Counted from the first letter of the stretch, positions 44,001-53,534 are shown. The stretch: 64,000 nt of DNA from an uncultured Verrucomicrobiota bacterium (GCA_903896505.1 CAITXU010000246.1:18580-82579), one strand, 5' to 3'. A program made the numbers and translations. Notes: generated by a model from the letters alone, not told the origin.

Positions 44001-44746
44001 GCCGCCGCACCCATGGTGCCCGATGTATGAGTTCCGTGGCCGTTGTCGTCAAAAGGGTTTCCGGAACCGGTGATTCCGTTAAAGCCATAGACGTCGTCCA
44101 CAACGCCGTTGTTGTCATCATCGATTCCATTTCCCGGAATCTCATTGGTATTGACCCACATGTTGGCTGCCAGATCCTTGTGGGTGTATCGGACGCCGGT
44201 ATCAATGCTTGCGACAATCACCGCGTTTGTTCCGGTGGTCAGCTGCCAAGCCGCAACCGCGTCAATATCGGCGCCAGGTTTACCACCATTTTGACCGGTA
44301 TTCCGCAATCCCCAGAGAGTGCCATCGGAGAACTTGAGGTCGTCAGGTATCGCGTTGGCGTATTTCACCGCGTCGGAAGTCACATATTGGAACAGCCCTG
44401 AGGAGCGAAGGTAATCGATTCTATCCTGGAGTGCCTGTGCTTTTGCCTGAGGAGACGTGACCGCCGCGGCCGTCACATCGGGATGGTCGGAGTCAATAAG
44501 AAGCAATCCGGGAACCAACGTGTATTCATATTGGATGGCCAAACCCGCCGCCGCAAGGACGGCGACCGCCTGAGGACGGACTACAGCCAGATCGGATTCC
44601 TGACTGATGCGCAGCCTCCCGAGCACATGAGTGGGATGGACCGCGATTCCATTCAACTGGATGGATTCAGCGCCTGCCCGGCCCGTCAATAGGCCGCTCA
44701 TTCCCGCCACCAAGGCGGCTAAAACGAAGATTCGCTTCCAAAACAT
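41090..44746 (-). CDS. secreted subtilisin-family (S8) serine protease, multidomain
   Basis: Protein of 1218 aa from ATG 44746, which puts the signal peptide (IFVLAALVAGMSGLLTGRAG) at the N-terminus. A propeptide precedes the S8 domain, where the triad is visible: Asp182 in VASIDTGVRYTHKDL, His237 in DDNGHGTHTSG and Ser402 in GTSMASPHVAGVAAL; NNSWGGPSGG and AAGNNG complete the fold. The C-terminal 750 residues are beta modules: Ig-like segments, two pre-peptidase-type regions (ASLWYSYSPLASGPV, HSVWYVYNPPFSGLL), an InlB-B-like segment (HQFAGWTGSI) and a jelly-roll-like end. It probably degrades or processes proteins at the surface. It follows the 952-aa gene by 26 bp. Confidence 0.9.
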   Translation of the reverse strand: MFWKRIFVLAALVAGMSGLLTGRAGAESIQLNGIAVHPTHVLGRLRISQESDLAVVRPQAVAVLAAAGLAIQYEYTLVPGLLLIDSDHPDVTAAAVTSPQAKAQALQDRIDYLRSSGLFQYVTSDAVKYANAIPDDLKFSDGTLWGLRNTGQNGGKPGADIDAVAAWQLTTGTNAVIVASIDTGVRYTHKDLAANMWVNTNEIPGNGIDDDNNGVVDDVYGFNGITGSGNPFDDNGHGTHTSGTMGAAANNGYPHVGVCWNVSLMACKFLSASGSGQGSDAIKCIEYASKMGARISNNSWGGPSGGEGDQPLIDAINQAGAKGMLFVAAAGNNGTDDDIIPFAPASFGLPSMLSVAALDRKDQLASFSCFGLKTVNLGAPGVEIYSTFAGGDTDYVVEQGTSMASPHVAGVAALTLAAHPKASMAELRQRVLNSIVPIPALDGLTTTGGRVNAYNAVASGPSGSLKVSVNPPNGTTLRVGNTNIPFFVTVTDIFPITNATVNCTVTDPAGISAPLVFVNDGTGADLTSGDDVYSATFSGTNVGTYSFLFVVNAPKENGVIFTNTYNLVAPPANDDFLQPQKIASTGAVLFGTNTLASVQTGEPAHAGVSTVAASLWYSYSPLASGPVLVDTLRSDVPTVVAVYTGSSLKTLKPIASAAASSGNTGVQFIFQAVAGVSYKIAVASVNSDNLGRFRLELQPNGSIDNLPPRVSVNGLVDGLLVTTNKLALSGTSIDPQPSPSGVKSVQISLNNSVSATAAGTTNWTLPSALSLAPGANTISIVAFDYAGNVSQAALYNVYYRVPTQSNDAFALGTVLTGNSGNLNGSNVGSTKEPGEPAHAGNDGGHSVWYVYNPPFSGLLTVNLKGSTFDTLLAVYTGDFVNALTLLASNDDAIAGSGYSSVQVAVTQGVPVRIAVDGFGGAFGSLSLGYRIDSVNLLPVTLSSGEGGVITRISGLYPSNSLFTVQAVANARHQFAGWTGSIISFDNPLTFPVTPGVNVHASFIQDHYSDDFETGDFKKLPWLTSGSTKWFVQTNVVSLDSHAAQAGTIGDGQLTSLSVTTASNGGNGSFDYKVSSEAGFDFLGFYIDGNLVQQWSGQLGWATFGFNVPSGIHTYEWRYSKDANGSSGADTAWLDNVQLHIRPLVDSSSVAHDELLKVAAGKAQIYVTGQLDQVYLTQYSRDLVHWGALSTNVNSLGSFLIQAPVGTNTFRTYRTIVAP

Positions 44747-44772
44747 AAGGTTGGTTGATGAACGGAGCTGAT

Positions 44773-47631
44773 TCAGGGCTGATAACTCACCCGATAGTAG
44801 CGGGTGGCACCACTTGAGCCGGCGGTATCGCGGAAGCTCAACGTCGTGGGAACCGAGAGGGTATTGGTCACGGAGCCAAGTGAAACCCATTTGACCGGCT
44901 TGATAGACTGGGAGTATTCGACCGAATAGACGGCGTGGGCAGCGGCAGCCCAAGAGAGGGTGCTGACGAGCTTGGGCGACGGTGTGACAGTCACCGAAAC
45001 CGGCGGTACATCAAACGGTGCCGGGTCGAGCGCATTGACAATTCCATTTCCATTGGAATCGATGTTGGGGCTGTTCAGAAGGTTACGGTTGACGACGATC
45101 ACCTGACCCGTTTGCAAAGCCACTTTAACCCCACCGTTGGGTCCGGCGAATTCTCCGACCCAGCGGATATGACCGTTGGCCAACCCATCCACCTGCTCCA
45201 CAGGTACGTTGGCATCTGCAAAATAAAGGGTGAAATTGTCATCAAAGAGCAGAGAATCTGCTCCGGACGCCAAGAGACCTGGGTCCAGAACCACCTTGTC
45301 CACGTAAAGTGCATACGGTCCCGTACCACCTGGACCGCTGAACGTGATGACCCCTCCGTCGCCTACCTGGAGATAGAGACGACCTATGGCAGCGTTATCG
45401 ACGTAGCCTTCGACCGTTGCCCCCTTATCCTGGCCAGACCAGATAATTGGATAGGAAGACTGAGGCTCAGCGGTGGCCTCAATCGTGGTCCCCAGCAAAT
45501 CTCCGGAGGCCGGTTTTGTAAGAAGGGTGATACCCTGCTTTGAGCTGATTCGGCTTTGAGCAGCACTTCCAGCATCGGACACCCGTCCCGGGATGCTTAG
45601 AGTTGTGACACCATTACCCACCAGTGCCGCATTCCTCAATTTGAGAGTTGCGGTGGTTATGTTGATGTCACCGTCCGAATTGACCAACCCACCATCCATC
45701 TTGGTGTCGTCCGCGGTGAGGTTGATGGCAGATCTATAAGCCGTCGTCAAACTTCCATCCTCCTCCAAATAGGAGCTGTGAATGGTGATGCCCAAAGACA
45801 AGAAACTGCCATAGTTCACCCATGTATCGTAAGGAACGGGAAGGTCGGCTCCGAAATTCACCCCCCCGATGGCAGTAAAATCTCCATAATTAGTGAAGTT
45901 CAACAGATTGGGACCATTCGTACCCACCCAGGAACGGTTCACCCCCGTACCCATGGTCAGGTTGGTGGCCAAGGTCAGCGACTTCGACAGAACCAAGAAC
46001 TTGTCCTGAGCCGTTAGTTCATCACCAATCGTAGCACTCGAGCCCCGAACGGTGAGACCGCTCAGGTAGGTTGGTTGCTGCGCAGTCAGCTGACCTTTGA
46101 AGAAAACAACGTGATAATCCGCTTCAAAAACGATGGTGTTGGTGACGTTTTCCGGGGTGTTCGTGTCTCCATTGCGTGCCGTGTTGGTCGAGACGACGTC
46201 CGCGCTGTTATAGTTGGTGAAGAGCACGCTGAGATGATCCACGAATCCATCCGCAAATCGAAGGGTACTCAGACCCGCCAGATTTGTGACCGTCGTATCT
46301 CCGGTTGAGGCACCCAAATCGTAATACAAATATGGGGCTTGAACGACCGTTGACCTGGAGGTGGTCAGATTCTCGGCGCGGATGTTGACAACATTCTGTC
46401 CACGAATCCGTGAGCGGGTTAGATCCAGATTTTTCGCCGAAATCTCAATGCGCCCAGGTAGATTGGTCACTGAGGCACCGGGTACGGCGGGGACGCCCGC
46501 CCCCGAGGAGCTCATCGCCAAACGGATGGCGGTGAAATAATTGGTCGATACCAAATTAGTGAGCGTCAACCCCTTGGGGAAATTCGTATCAAAATACTTT
46601 GTGAAGATTGTCGGATATAGGTCCGCATTGTCACGCAGCGCACCGGATGCCAGAGGTGTGACGAAGGTTGTCTGAGGCCGGACAGTTCCAGGAAAGAATG
46701 AGGTGCCGCCCGAAGCCCCCAACTCATCGACAATCACCACCTGCTGGAGATCGGGAGCACCCGTGAGGAGGTCGGTATCAATGGTGAAGTATTGAGCGAA
46801 AACGTCGCTGTAATTGGTCAAGCCCCGGGGACCAGGGACATGAGGATTAAACGTAACACTGATTTGGACATTCGTGTCGGCCTGGGGTTCGACAAAGACC
46901 ACCTCAATGATTTGACGGTTGGTATCCACTTGATTGGTACGAACAAACGACAGTGGATTAAATAGCTTTAGTGCCGGGCGTTGGTAAATGGTTCCGTTGA
47001 TGTCCTCGAGTGTGTACGTGGGGCTCGTGACCCGAAAGAGACCTGGACCAACCGCTCTGAGCAACGTCAACGGATCGACACCGGCAGTGTTGGTGGCTTC
47101 ACCGTAGTAGATCGCGTCGGTGTACCCGGGAACCCCCGTGTCGGCAGTCGATTGGATCGCGACGAGACCCCCAACCAGATTGACATTGCCGCCTTCCAGC
47201 CGGAGTAATCCCGTACTCGGAACGGTCAACGAGCCGTGGTTAACAATATTTGTTGCTTTGAGAATAAGATAGGGACCGTCGTAGAATGAGCCTCCCACGG
47301 TAATGGAACCCACCCCCTCATTGACAATACTGGATGCCCACCGTCGAATACCCGTTGCACCGTCGAAAAACTCGAAGTCAAAACCACCCGAGTACCCCAC
47401 GTCGGAGATCATGGTTCCCCGGTTGGTATAGTTGAGTGTATTCTGGGTGGTGTACGGACTCACCAATCCGCTGACAACGAAGGTTCCCCGGTTGACGAAG
47501 GCTGTCGCGTCAATTTGAGGAGCGTCGGTCACCAATCGATCATTGATGTAAATGGGAGTTACTGCGACGGCCGTCTTTGCCGCGATAACCAAGCCCAAGA
47601 GTTGAAGAGTTCGGAAAAGAAGCGTTTTCAT
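44773..47631 (-). CDS. very large secreted beta-rich protein, unknown function
   Basis: Protein of 952 aa from ATG 47631 (MKTLLFRTLQLLGLVIAAKT signal). The mature part is rich in Asn, Thr, Gly and Val, with repeated strand-like units (INTATLKLRNAALVGNGV, FVNRGTFVVSGLVSPYTTQN, GSLTVPSTGLLRLEGGNVNL) suggesting a beta-helix or stacked beta architecture. The C-terminal 90 residues (WAAAAHAVYSVEYSQSI... YYRVSYQP) form a small Ig-like ending common in secreted proteins of this phylum. No catalytic motif is seen. It starts 7 bp after the 484-aa gene's stop. Confidence 0.75.
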   Translation of the reverse strand: MKTLLFRTLQLLGLVIAAKTAVAVTPIYINDRLVTDAPQIDATAFVNRGTFVVSGLVSPYTTQNTLNYTNRGTMISDVGYSGGFDFEFFDGATGIRRWASSIVNEGVGSITVGGSFYDGPYLILKATNIVNHGSLTVPSTGLLRLEGGNVNLVGGLVAIQSTADTGVPGYTDAIYYGEATNTAGVDPLTLLRAVGPGLFRVTSPTYTLEDINGTIYQRPALKLFNPLSFVRTNQVDTNRQIIEVVFVEPQADTNVQISVTFNPHVPGPRGLTNYSDVFAQYFTIDTDLLTGAPDLQQVVIVDELGASGGTSFFPGTVRPQTTFVTPLASGALRDNADLYPTIFTKYFDTNFPKGLTLTNLVSTNYFTAIRLAMSSSGAGVPAVPGASVTNLPGRIEISAKNLDLTRSRIRGQNVVNIRAENLTTSRSTVVQAPYLYYDLGASTGDTTVTNLAGLSTLRFADGFVDHLSVLFTNYNSADVVSTNTARNGDTNTPENVTNTIVFEADYHVVFFKGQLTAQQPTYLSGLTVRGSSATIGDELTAQDKFLVLSKSLTLATNLTMGTGVNRSWVGTNGPNLLNFTNYGDFTAIGGVNFGADLPVPYDTWVNYGSFLSLGITIHSSYLEEDGSLTTAYRSAINLTADDTKMDGGLVNSDGDINITTATLKLRNAALVGNGVTTLSIPGRVSDAGSAAQSRISSKQGITLLTKPASGDLLGTTIEATAEPQSSYPIIWSGQDKGATVEGYVDNAAIGRLYLQVGDGGVITFSGPGGTGPYALYVDKVVLDPGLLASGADSLLFDDNFTLYFADANVPVEQVDGLANGHIRWVGEFAGPNGGVKVALQTGQVIVVNRNLLNSPNIDSNGNGIVNALDPAPFDVPPVSVTVTPSPKLVSTLSWAAAAHAVYSVEYSQSIKPVKWVSLGSVTNTLSVPTTLSFRDTAGSSGATRYYRVSYQP

Positions 47632-47638
47632 GGCTAGG

Positions 47639-49093
47639 TTACTTTCCGCCGAGTGCCAGGTTTTCAATTTCCCGGACCGAGGATCCGAGAGGGAAAACAA
47701 TCGGTGCGTTGGTTGTTCCGTCAAAATATCCCCAAGTAAATCCTTCGGTCGCATCCTGCTGGCCAACACCGGTGCCAAAAGGAGCGAAATTCAAATAGTA
47801 GCGGATGAAGTTGGCCAACCCAAGTTCGTGGCGACCTGCGGTGGTACCAGGTCCGTTGTGTTCACCCCCCGCTCCATCGGTATTATTGGCACTTTCGTTA
47901 ATCCAGGCGGCTGTATCCGTGTGGATGGATGGCACGGGGGCACCGGAGGGGGAAACGACTCCATAATCGCCAGAAGAGATGAGAAGATCGGGTTGGGTAA
48001 CCAACCGGGATACTGTCTGAGTCTTCGTCGTCTTGTTGGTCACGTAGCGATCCTGCCAGTTGATCGCATAGGGGTTCAAAGTAGTTCCGACCAGCGAATC
48101 AAAGTTCAGACGAACGAACTTGTACTTTCCAACTCCGGGCCGAAGAGCGGTTTGAACAATAGGAAACCCGTTGGTTAAAAATGATGTTCCGGTGGAGTTG
48201 GTGATGCTGGTGACCAAACTCCAGGGGGAAGACGTCGAATCACCACCTCCAACGCTGGTTTGGGTACCACCTACAACATCTGCAAACAGCGTCTCCACGT
48301 TCAAGGCAGTGGAGCGCAAATTAAAGCGAACCTGTCCTGCATCATCTCGTGTGAGTCCTCCAAAATAGCCACCCGGTAGTCTGGCTTTGATAAATCCCCG
48401 AATTCCGAAATCGCCACCATTGATACCCGAAAATCCAGAAAGTGAGGTGAGTTCAGGAGCCAGGGAGTCCACAGCAGAGATCGCAGCCTGCCATGTCGGG
48501 GTATTGTTTTCCTTAAAGATGGTGTAGGTATACAGCACGTTATTCACATAAGGTGTCGCGTTCCATGTCAGCGGGTCGAAGTTCCGCGTGACCACTGAGA
48601 AGAACTGGCGGGGGTCACCTGCCGGGGAAACGATCTGGCTTCGGAGAGCAAAGGTGAAGCGCTCGGCGGCAGCGGCGGCGTAGAATTGCTCAAAAATCCG
48701 CCCCATCATCCAGGTTTTGACATCCAGGATACCCAAGGCTCCGGCGGTTGGATGATACCGATATTGTTCCAAAGGAAACTCGCTGAGGTCGCTCGACATG
48801 TTGGCGGCATCGGGCAGGTCATTGAAGACCTTGATGGCCGCCTCGACCGCATTGACGCCATCCGTGCCATAGTATTTGAGGAAGGTCGCGTCGTAAGCAT
48901 AGGTGATGACCGGAACCGGCCAGCGATAACCTTCATTGATGTTCATCGGCCCACCGATGTCACCAGCCCATTGGTAGCCCAGGGTGACGGTCTGCCAGGA
49001 GGCCCAAGGCCCCAGAAGAGAAAACGCTTGAACACGTGCGACGGCCGACGTCAGCAACAACGCGGTCAATAATGGTCGAAAGTAGCGTTGCAT
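47639..49093 (-). CDS. secreted protein of unknown function (484 aa)
   Basis: The signal peptide is MQRYFRPLLTALLLTSAVAR. The mature protein has WASWQTVTLGYQWAGDIGGP, VPVITYAYDATFLKYYGTDG, VEAAIKVFNDLPDA and a long beta-rich middle. The AVEAAIKVFNDLP stretch resembles matrixin-like protease N-terminal regions, but no HExxH zinc motif is present. The segment ELGLANFIRYYLNFAPFGTG near the end is unusual. Spacing is 5 bp from the 500-aa gene and 7 bp to the 952-aa gene, so all are one transcript. Confidence 0.72.
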   Translation of the reverse strand: MQRYFRPLLTALLLTSAVARVQAFSLLGPWASWQTVTLGYQWAGDIGGPMNINEGYRWPVPVITYAYDATFLKYYGTDGVNAVEAAIKVFNDLPDAANMSSDLSEFPLEQYRYHPTAGALGILDVKTWMMGRIFEQFYAAAAAERFTFALRSQIVSPAGDPRQFFSVVTRNFDPLTWNATPYVNNVLYTYTIFKENNTPTWQAAISAVDSLAPELTSLSGFSGINGGDFGIRGFIKARLPGGYFGGLTRDDAGQVRFNLRSTALNVETLFADVVGGTQTSVGGGDSTSSPWSLVTSITNSTGTSFLTNGFPIVQTALRPGVGKYKFVRLNFDSLVGTTLNPYAINWQDRYVTNKTTKTQTVSRLVTQPDLLISSGDYGVVSPSGAPVPSIHTDTAAWINESANNTDGAGGEHNGPGTTAGRHELGLANFIRYYLNFAPFGTGVGQQDATEGFTWGYFDGTTNAPIVFPLGSSVREIENLALGGK

Positions 49094-49098
49094 AGGGT

Positions 49099-50601
49099 TT
49101 AGCGGGTGCGGATCACACGGAAGAAACGGGCCGTTGAATCCGGAGAGATATCCAGAGAATCGGTTGAACCAACGGCCACACGTTCGGCCCCGGAATTAGT
49201 CCATACCTTCAAGTTGGTGGAACTGCTGATTTGGTAAGCCCCGCCAGCCGTTGTGGGCCAACTCAGGCGCACTTTACCTCCGAACGAAACAGCACTGGCC
49301 ACCACAGGTTGTGGGAAACCGGATGTTCCACCGGAAGACCGTACGAATCGTCGAAGAAGGACCTCAGTCCCAAGATTGACGTTTTTGAATCCTGTCCAAG
49401 CCGCCACGAATTGGTCGGTACCGACGGGAGCGACTGCGGTCACAGATTCATTGAGCAACGGGACCGCTGAAAGGGAGAAGGATTCGCCATCCGCGGCACC
49501 GTCCACGGTGAGGAACTGACCGTAGGGGCGGACATCCGCAGGAGCCGAGCCCTCGAGCCGCCAGGTCAAGAGGACATTGTTCCCCGCCACTGCCAGTTTT
49601 GGGCTATTGGCATTGTGGGATGCGTCAGAAACCACACTCAGTGCAGGGGTGGTAGAATTACCCGAGGCATCAAAGGCGCGAACGGCCACCGTCCAAAGTG
49701 CAGTGGAACTGCCTTGGTCTCGTTCCGTCCAGCCGGCCAGAAACCCTCCACCGGGAACGGCAGCCAGATGAGGTGCCGAACAGATATTGGTTCCGGAGTT
49801 CATCCGAAACTCATCGGTCAATGGATTTCCAGACGCCGAAAACGTTCGACCATAAACGTCTGCAGATTTATCAAAACGTTGGCTTTCCGAAATCCAGCCG
49901 ACGGCGTAGGCGGAGCCGGACAGCGGGCAGACGACGGAACCCCGCTGGTTGGAGCGGAACGTTTGAGTTACGATGAAATTTGTCCCCAAGAGTTCACCAT
50001 TACTGCCGATATGTTGGGCAAGAACACCAAATCGGTCTCCATCAGCCTGATCGGATGTCCAGGCCACCACGAATGTCCCATCTTCGAGAGCCGCCACCGA
50101 GGGAGCCGAGGGGAGGTCACCCGCTACGGTACTGACAGGAACGTTGGTTCCAACAAAGGAAGGGGTTGACAGACCAGGCTTCAGGATTCGCCCAAAGATT
50201 GACCATTTTCCTCTGAGGGATTCCCGCCAGACGATGAGAGCATTTCCACCCTTGGCTTGTGCGACCTGAGGGTAGGTTTGGTCACCGCGAGTCGCCGAAG
50301 GAACGGTAAATGGAGCGAAAAGCCCAACCCCGGATGCCGAAAGACGGCGGGCTCGGATGGTCCACGAGTTTCCGACCGAGTGATCCTGCCAAACAACGAC
50401 GCCTGAGGAAGTGTCAAATGCCAGGGACGGAGCCAACTGGTCTCCCGCCAACTGACCAAGCCCCGGATATTCACTCCCCACCGGTGCAAAGGCAGCGCCC
50501 AACGCCGGGACAGAGAGAGCCAGCGCGGTGGCGACCAGCGCACCGGCTGCCCGTGGTATCCAACCGCTCCGTAGCCCGATGAATCGGGACTTTTTGGACA
50601 T
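49099..50601 (-). CDS. secreted beta-propeller-like protein
   Basis: Protein of 500 aa from ATG 50601 (MSKKSRFIGLRSGWIPRAAG, then a hydrophobic ALVATALALSVPALGAAF). Repeated motifs of about 50 residues end in VVAWTSDQADGDRFGVLAQH, AVGWISESQRFDKSADVYGR, LAGWTERDQGSSTALWTVAV and LLTWRLEGSAPADVRPYGQF, each with a W followed by D/S and a strand, as in beta-propellers of secreted proteins. The end (YQISSSTNLKVWTNSGAERV... FFRVIRT) is the small Ig-like tail also found in the neighbouring gene. The role is unknown. Confidence 0.72.
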   Translation of the reverse strand: MSKKSRFIGLRSGWIPRAAGALVATALALSVPALGAAFAPVGSEYPGLGQLAGDQLAPSLAFDTSSGVVVWQDHSVGNSWTIRARRLSASGVGLFAPFTVPSATRGDQTYPQVAQAKGGNALIVWRESLRGKWSIFGRILKPGLSTPSFVGTNVPVSTVAGDLPSAPSVAALEDGTFVVAWTSDQADGDRFGVLAQHIGSNGELLGTNFIVTQTFRSNQRGSVVCPLSGSAYAVGWISESQRFDKSADVYGRTFSASGNPLTDEFRMNSGTNICSAPHLAAVPGGGFLAGWTERDQGSSTALWTVAVRAFDASGNSTTPALSVVSDASHNANSPKLAVAGNNVLLTWRLEGSAPADVRPYGQFLTVDGAADGESFSLSAVPLLNESVTAVAPVGTDQFVAAWTGFKNVNLGTEVLLRRFVRSSGGTSGFPQPVVASAVSFGGKVRLSWPTTAGGAYQISSSTNLKVWTNSGAERVAVGSTDSLDISPDSTARFFRVIRTR

Positions 50602-50702
50602 GTTCATAACCGTTGGACTCATCAAGTTAACCGAGACGGAGTGCTCCAATTTGAATGATTACCGTTCTTAATACTAACATGTTTCGTGCCAGAATTTGAC
50701 AC

Positions 50703-53498
50703 TTAACGGGCAGACGCCTGGCTGGGCACCGCATCCGGGTCGTAGGGCAGATTGTTCGGATCATTCACCCGCTTGCCGGCAGGATCGATGATGGTTGGGG
50801 TCACAAAGATCATCAGGTTACGCTTGGCCGTCAGAGAGCTTTCGCTACGGAACAGGCGTCCGACCAACGGGAGATCACCCAATCCAGGGACCTTGTCCTT
50901 TTGCTTTTTGACATCTTCCGAAATCAGACCTCCGAGGACCACCGTCTGACCATCCCAGACTGTTGCGCTGGTGACGACCTGGCGAACGCGGATTCGAGGC
51001 AGAGGCAATTGAGCACGTTGAGAGAGTCCGATGTTGTTACCGGCCACCGATTGGAAGGTGGGAACGAACGCACCGGGATCATCATAGCCGACGAACTCGA
51101 TCAAGCTCGGGATGATGGTCATCTGGATGGAATAACCATCTGCCGAGACGTATGGAATCACGTCCAAGCTCGGACCGAATGGGAAGGATTGGGTTCCATA
51201 TTGTGGCGTAGTGACAATGGCACCGCCGCCCGTGGAGTTACCGGCAGCATTTACACCCCCGTTGCTCGAAGCATTGTTGAGGTCCAAGCTGGTTACAATG
51301 GTTCGAACGTCGGAGATTTCGATGTGGGCCTGACGTCCGCTGACCGTCACCAATTTCGGAGCCGTGATCAGGTCTGAACCGTCCCGTTGTTCGATGGCGT
51401 TGATAGCGACCCGGAATTGGGGATCGGTCAGGATGCCAGTGACTGTAGCCACTGTGGGAAGAGTGGTTTGATTGGCGTCTGTGTTGCGCAGACCTGCGGT
51501 GATGTTCTGGTCGGTCGCGCTCGGGGAAACTGCGCCATAGAGCGGGAAGGCACCGAGCGGGTTTGCCTGGCTGGGCTGACCGGCGAAGGAGGGAGCAGTA
51601 CCACCAGAGACACCGACCTTTCCGCCACCCATCAGGAAGTTGCCCAATTGCCAATTGAAGCCGAGAGCCTTGTTGTCCGTTTGGGTAATTTCCGCAAACT
51701 TGGCCTCGAGGTCGATCAGAGGAGGCGACTGATTCAGGGCGTGAATGGCGTTCTCGATGATGTCGAGGTCGGACGCCGTTGCCCGAACCAAAAGGATACC
51801 GGTACGGTCATTGAAGAACAGGGCCTTTTGATCAGCATTGGGATCAGTGAATCCGCCGGCACCGCCAGGAGCTCCCGGGAAACCACCGCCACCGCCAAAT
51901 CCGCCACCGCCACCACCAAATCCACCGCCGCCGGCTCCGCCAAGGGCAACAGTCTGTGGGAAATAAACACCCGCAGCGAGGAAGAATTGCCGGACCAGAA
52001 CATTGACGAAAGCCATGTTATTGGTCCGCGTGACAAAGGAGATACCGGCTCCGGTCTGACCACCGCCACCGCCACCAGCACCGCCGCCACCGCCGCCACC
52101 GCCGGTTGTGCCTCCGGAAACCTGGACGCGGGGAATCGCAAAGACACCGCCGCCTTGACCACCTCCGCCGCCGCTACCGCCACCACCGCCGCCGCCGCCG
52201 CCGCCCCGACCGCCGCCGCCGCTGGAGCTACCGCCGATTTCATCGACGATGGAGATTCCCGCCACGCTTTCAAGACCTTGGAGGAACGTGTTGGGGTCGA
52301 CCTTGTATTCGCGGGAGAAGAGTTGGGTCGGTTCGGGAAGCTTCTGGGTGAAGACCACAGCGTAGTCTTCGATGGAATACTTCAAGGGACGCTCTGCGGC
52401 CTTGGAGATGGCATCGATAACGTCAATCAATCGGACATCACGCAGACCCGGCGTCAGTCGAATGATCACAGAGTTCAGGTCGAGCGGTTCGGCCGGTGCA
52501 GCTGCAACCGGCTGACCCGTGGTGGGGTCTACCGAGAATCCCTGCTGAGGAGGAGCGTTATCGACGCTGGAATAGACGGCAAAATTGACGCCGCGCTTTT
52601 CCGTATCGCGTGCACGGGCCTGTTCATCGAGGTACTTGATGACTTCGGAGAGCGGCAACGCATCAAACTTGACCTCGTTCAGCCGAATATGGTCGAGCTT
52701 GCTGCGGATGGCCTGACGACTCGGGCTGGTGTTGATGAGGTTGGTGCGGGCGAACGGATTGACATTCGACAACTTGGAAACCGGGGTGGCCCATTTCTGT
52801 TCCACTTCGACCAAGCGGTCCTTGTTGGTGATCATTCGCATTTTGTCAGCGCGAACGAACCGGCGTTCCTTGATCAGGTTGAGGTAGTAGAACGGGACGG
52901 TTTGATCGGGGTTCTCCTTGAGGGCCTTCTTGAAGACGGCCTCTGCCTCATCCAGCTTGCCCATCTGATAGAGAACGACACCGTCATTCACATCGGTGGC
53001 AATTCGGGCGATGTTGGTCCGATTTTGTTCCAACTTGGCCAGGGCGTCTTCGCTGGGAAGGCGATTCGCCACGTCGGCCAATCGTTGGTCATTGTCGGCC
53101 TTGAAAGCACGGGCCCGGGCATTGCCGGGGTTGGCGCGCAGGGACCGATTGATCTGAAGGTTGGCCTCGCGGTAATCACCGGCCCTCTGAGCGGCAATCG
53201 CGAGGGCAAGGCGGGATTCGGAGAGTCCATTGGCGGCATCATTCCGTTCCGCCTCGACGTCGACGGCATTGCCCAACTCATCGGAAAGTTGCCAGGCCTC
53301 CTCGTAAAGCTTGGCCGCGGAATTCAGATCGCGCTGGTCCGTGGCGGCGTGAGCCGACCTCAGGGTGTTGCGGAGTACCACTGCCTTCTCCTGGCGGCGA
53401 ACCTGCTCCTCGGCGAGCGGATTGGACGTCTGGCCAAGGACAACCTGGATGGAGCCGCAAACCAGGAGTACGCGGATGAAGTTGGACGCTTTGGTCAT
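50703..53498 (-). CDS. secretin (Amuc_1098/PilQ-like) with TPR and Gly-rich segments
   Basis: Protein of 931 aa forming an outer-membrane ring. The signal peptide is at residues 1-22; TPR-like helices at about 40-230 (YEEAWQLSDELGNAVDVEAE, VLYQMGKLDEAEAVFKKALK); STN/N-type domains at about 270-420. Two glycine-rich low-complexity tracts lie at about 420-475 and 515-555. The secretin core is at about 640-900: VATVTGILTDPQFRVAINAI, ITAPKLVTVSGRQAHIEISD, VIPYVSADGYSIQMTIIPSL, VWDGQTVVLGGLISEDV, VPGLGDLPLVGRLFR and the closing FVTPTIIDPAG. It lies last in the four-gene pil-like set, as Amuc_1098 does in Akkermansia. Confidence 0.93.
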   Translation of the reverse strand: MTKASNFIRVLLVCGSIQVVLGQTSNPLAEEQVRRQEKAVVLRNTLRSAHAATDQRDLNSAAKLYEEAWQLSDELGNAVDVEAERNDAANGLSESRLALAIAAQRAGDYREANLQINRSLRANPGNARARAFKADNDQRLADVANRLPSEDALAKLEQNRTNIARIATDVNDGVVLYQMGKLDEAEAVFKKALKENPDQTVPFYYLNLIKERRFVRADKMRMITNKDRLVEVEQKWATPVSKLSNVNPFARTNLINTSPSRQAIRSKLDHIRLNEVKFDALPLSEVIKYLDEQARARDTEKRGVNFAVYSSVDNAPPQQGFSVDPTTGQPVAAAPAEPLDLNSVIIRLTPGLRDVRLIDVIDAISKAAERPLKYSIEDYAVVFTQKLPEPTQLFSREYKVDPNTFLQGLESVAGISIVDEIGGSSSGGGGRGGGGGGGGGGSGGGGGQGGGVFAIPRVQVSGGTTGGGGGGGGAGGGGGGQTGAGISFVTRTNNMAFVNVLVRQFFLAAGVYFPQTVALGGAGGGGFGGGGGGFGGGGGFPGAPGGAGGFTDPNADQKALFFNDRTGILLVRATASDLDIIENAIHALNQSPPLIDLEAKFAEITQTDNKALGFNWQLGNFLMGGGKVGVSGGTAPSFAGQPSQANPLGAFPLYGAVSPSATDQNITAGLRNTDANQTTLPTVATVTGILTDPQFRVAINAIEQRDGSDLITAPKLVTVSGRQAHIEISDVRTIVTSLDLNNASSNGGVNAAGNSTGGGAIVTTPQYGTQSFPFGPSLDVIPYVSADGYSIQMTIIPSLIEFVGYDDPGAFVPTFQSVAGNNIGLSQRAQLPLPRIRVRQVVTSATVWDGQTVVLGGLISEDVKKQKDKVPGLGDLPLVGRLFRSESSLTAKRNLMIFVTPTIIDPAGKRVNDPNNLPYDPDAVPSQASAR

Positions 53499-53534
53499 GG
53501 GAAATCAAATCGGTTGAATCTGGGACAGCTCAGG

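Noticed and set aside
50640..50702. Sigma-54-like promoter (CTGGCACGAAACATGTTA) before the 500-aa secreted gene
   Set aside because: The -24 element fits but the -12 element lacks GC at the right distance; not strong enough to call.
51850..52225. CRISPR-like or tandem repeat array of GCC/CCG units
   Set aside because: These are codons for the secretin's glycine tracts; there are no spacers or conserved repeats.
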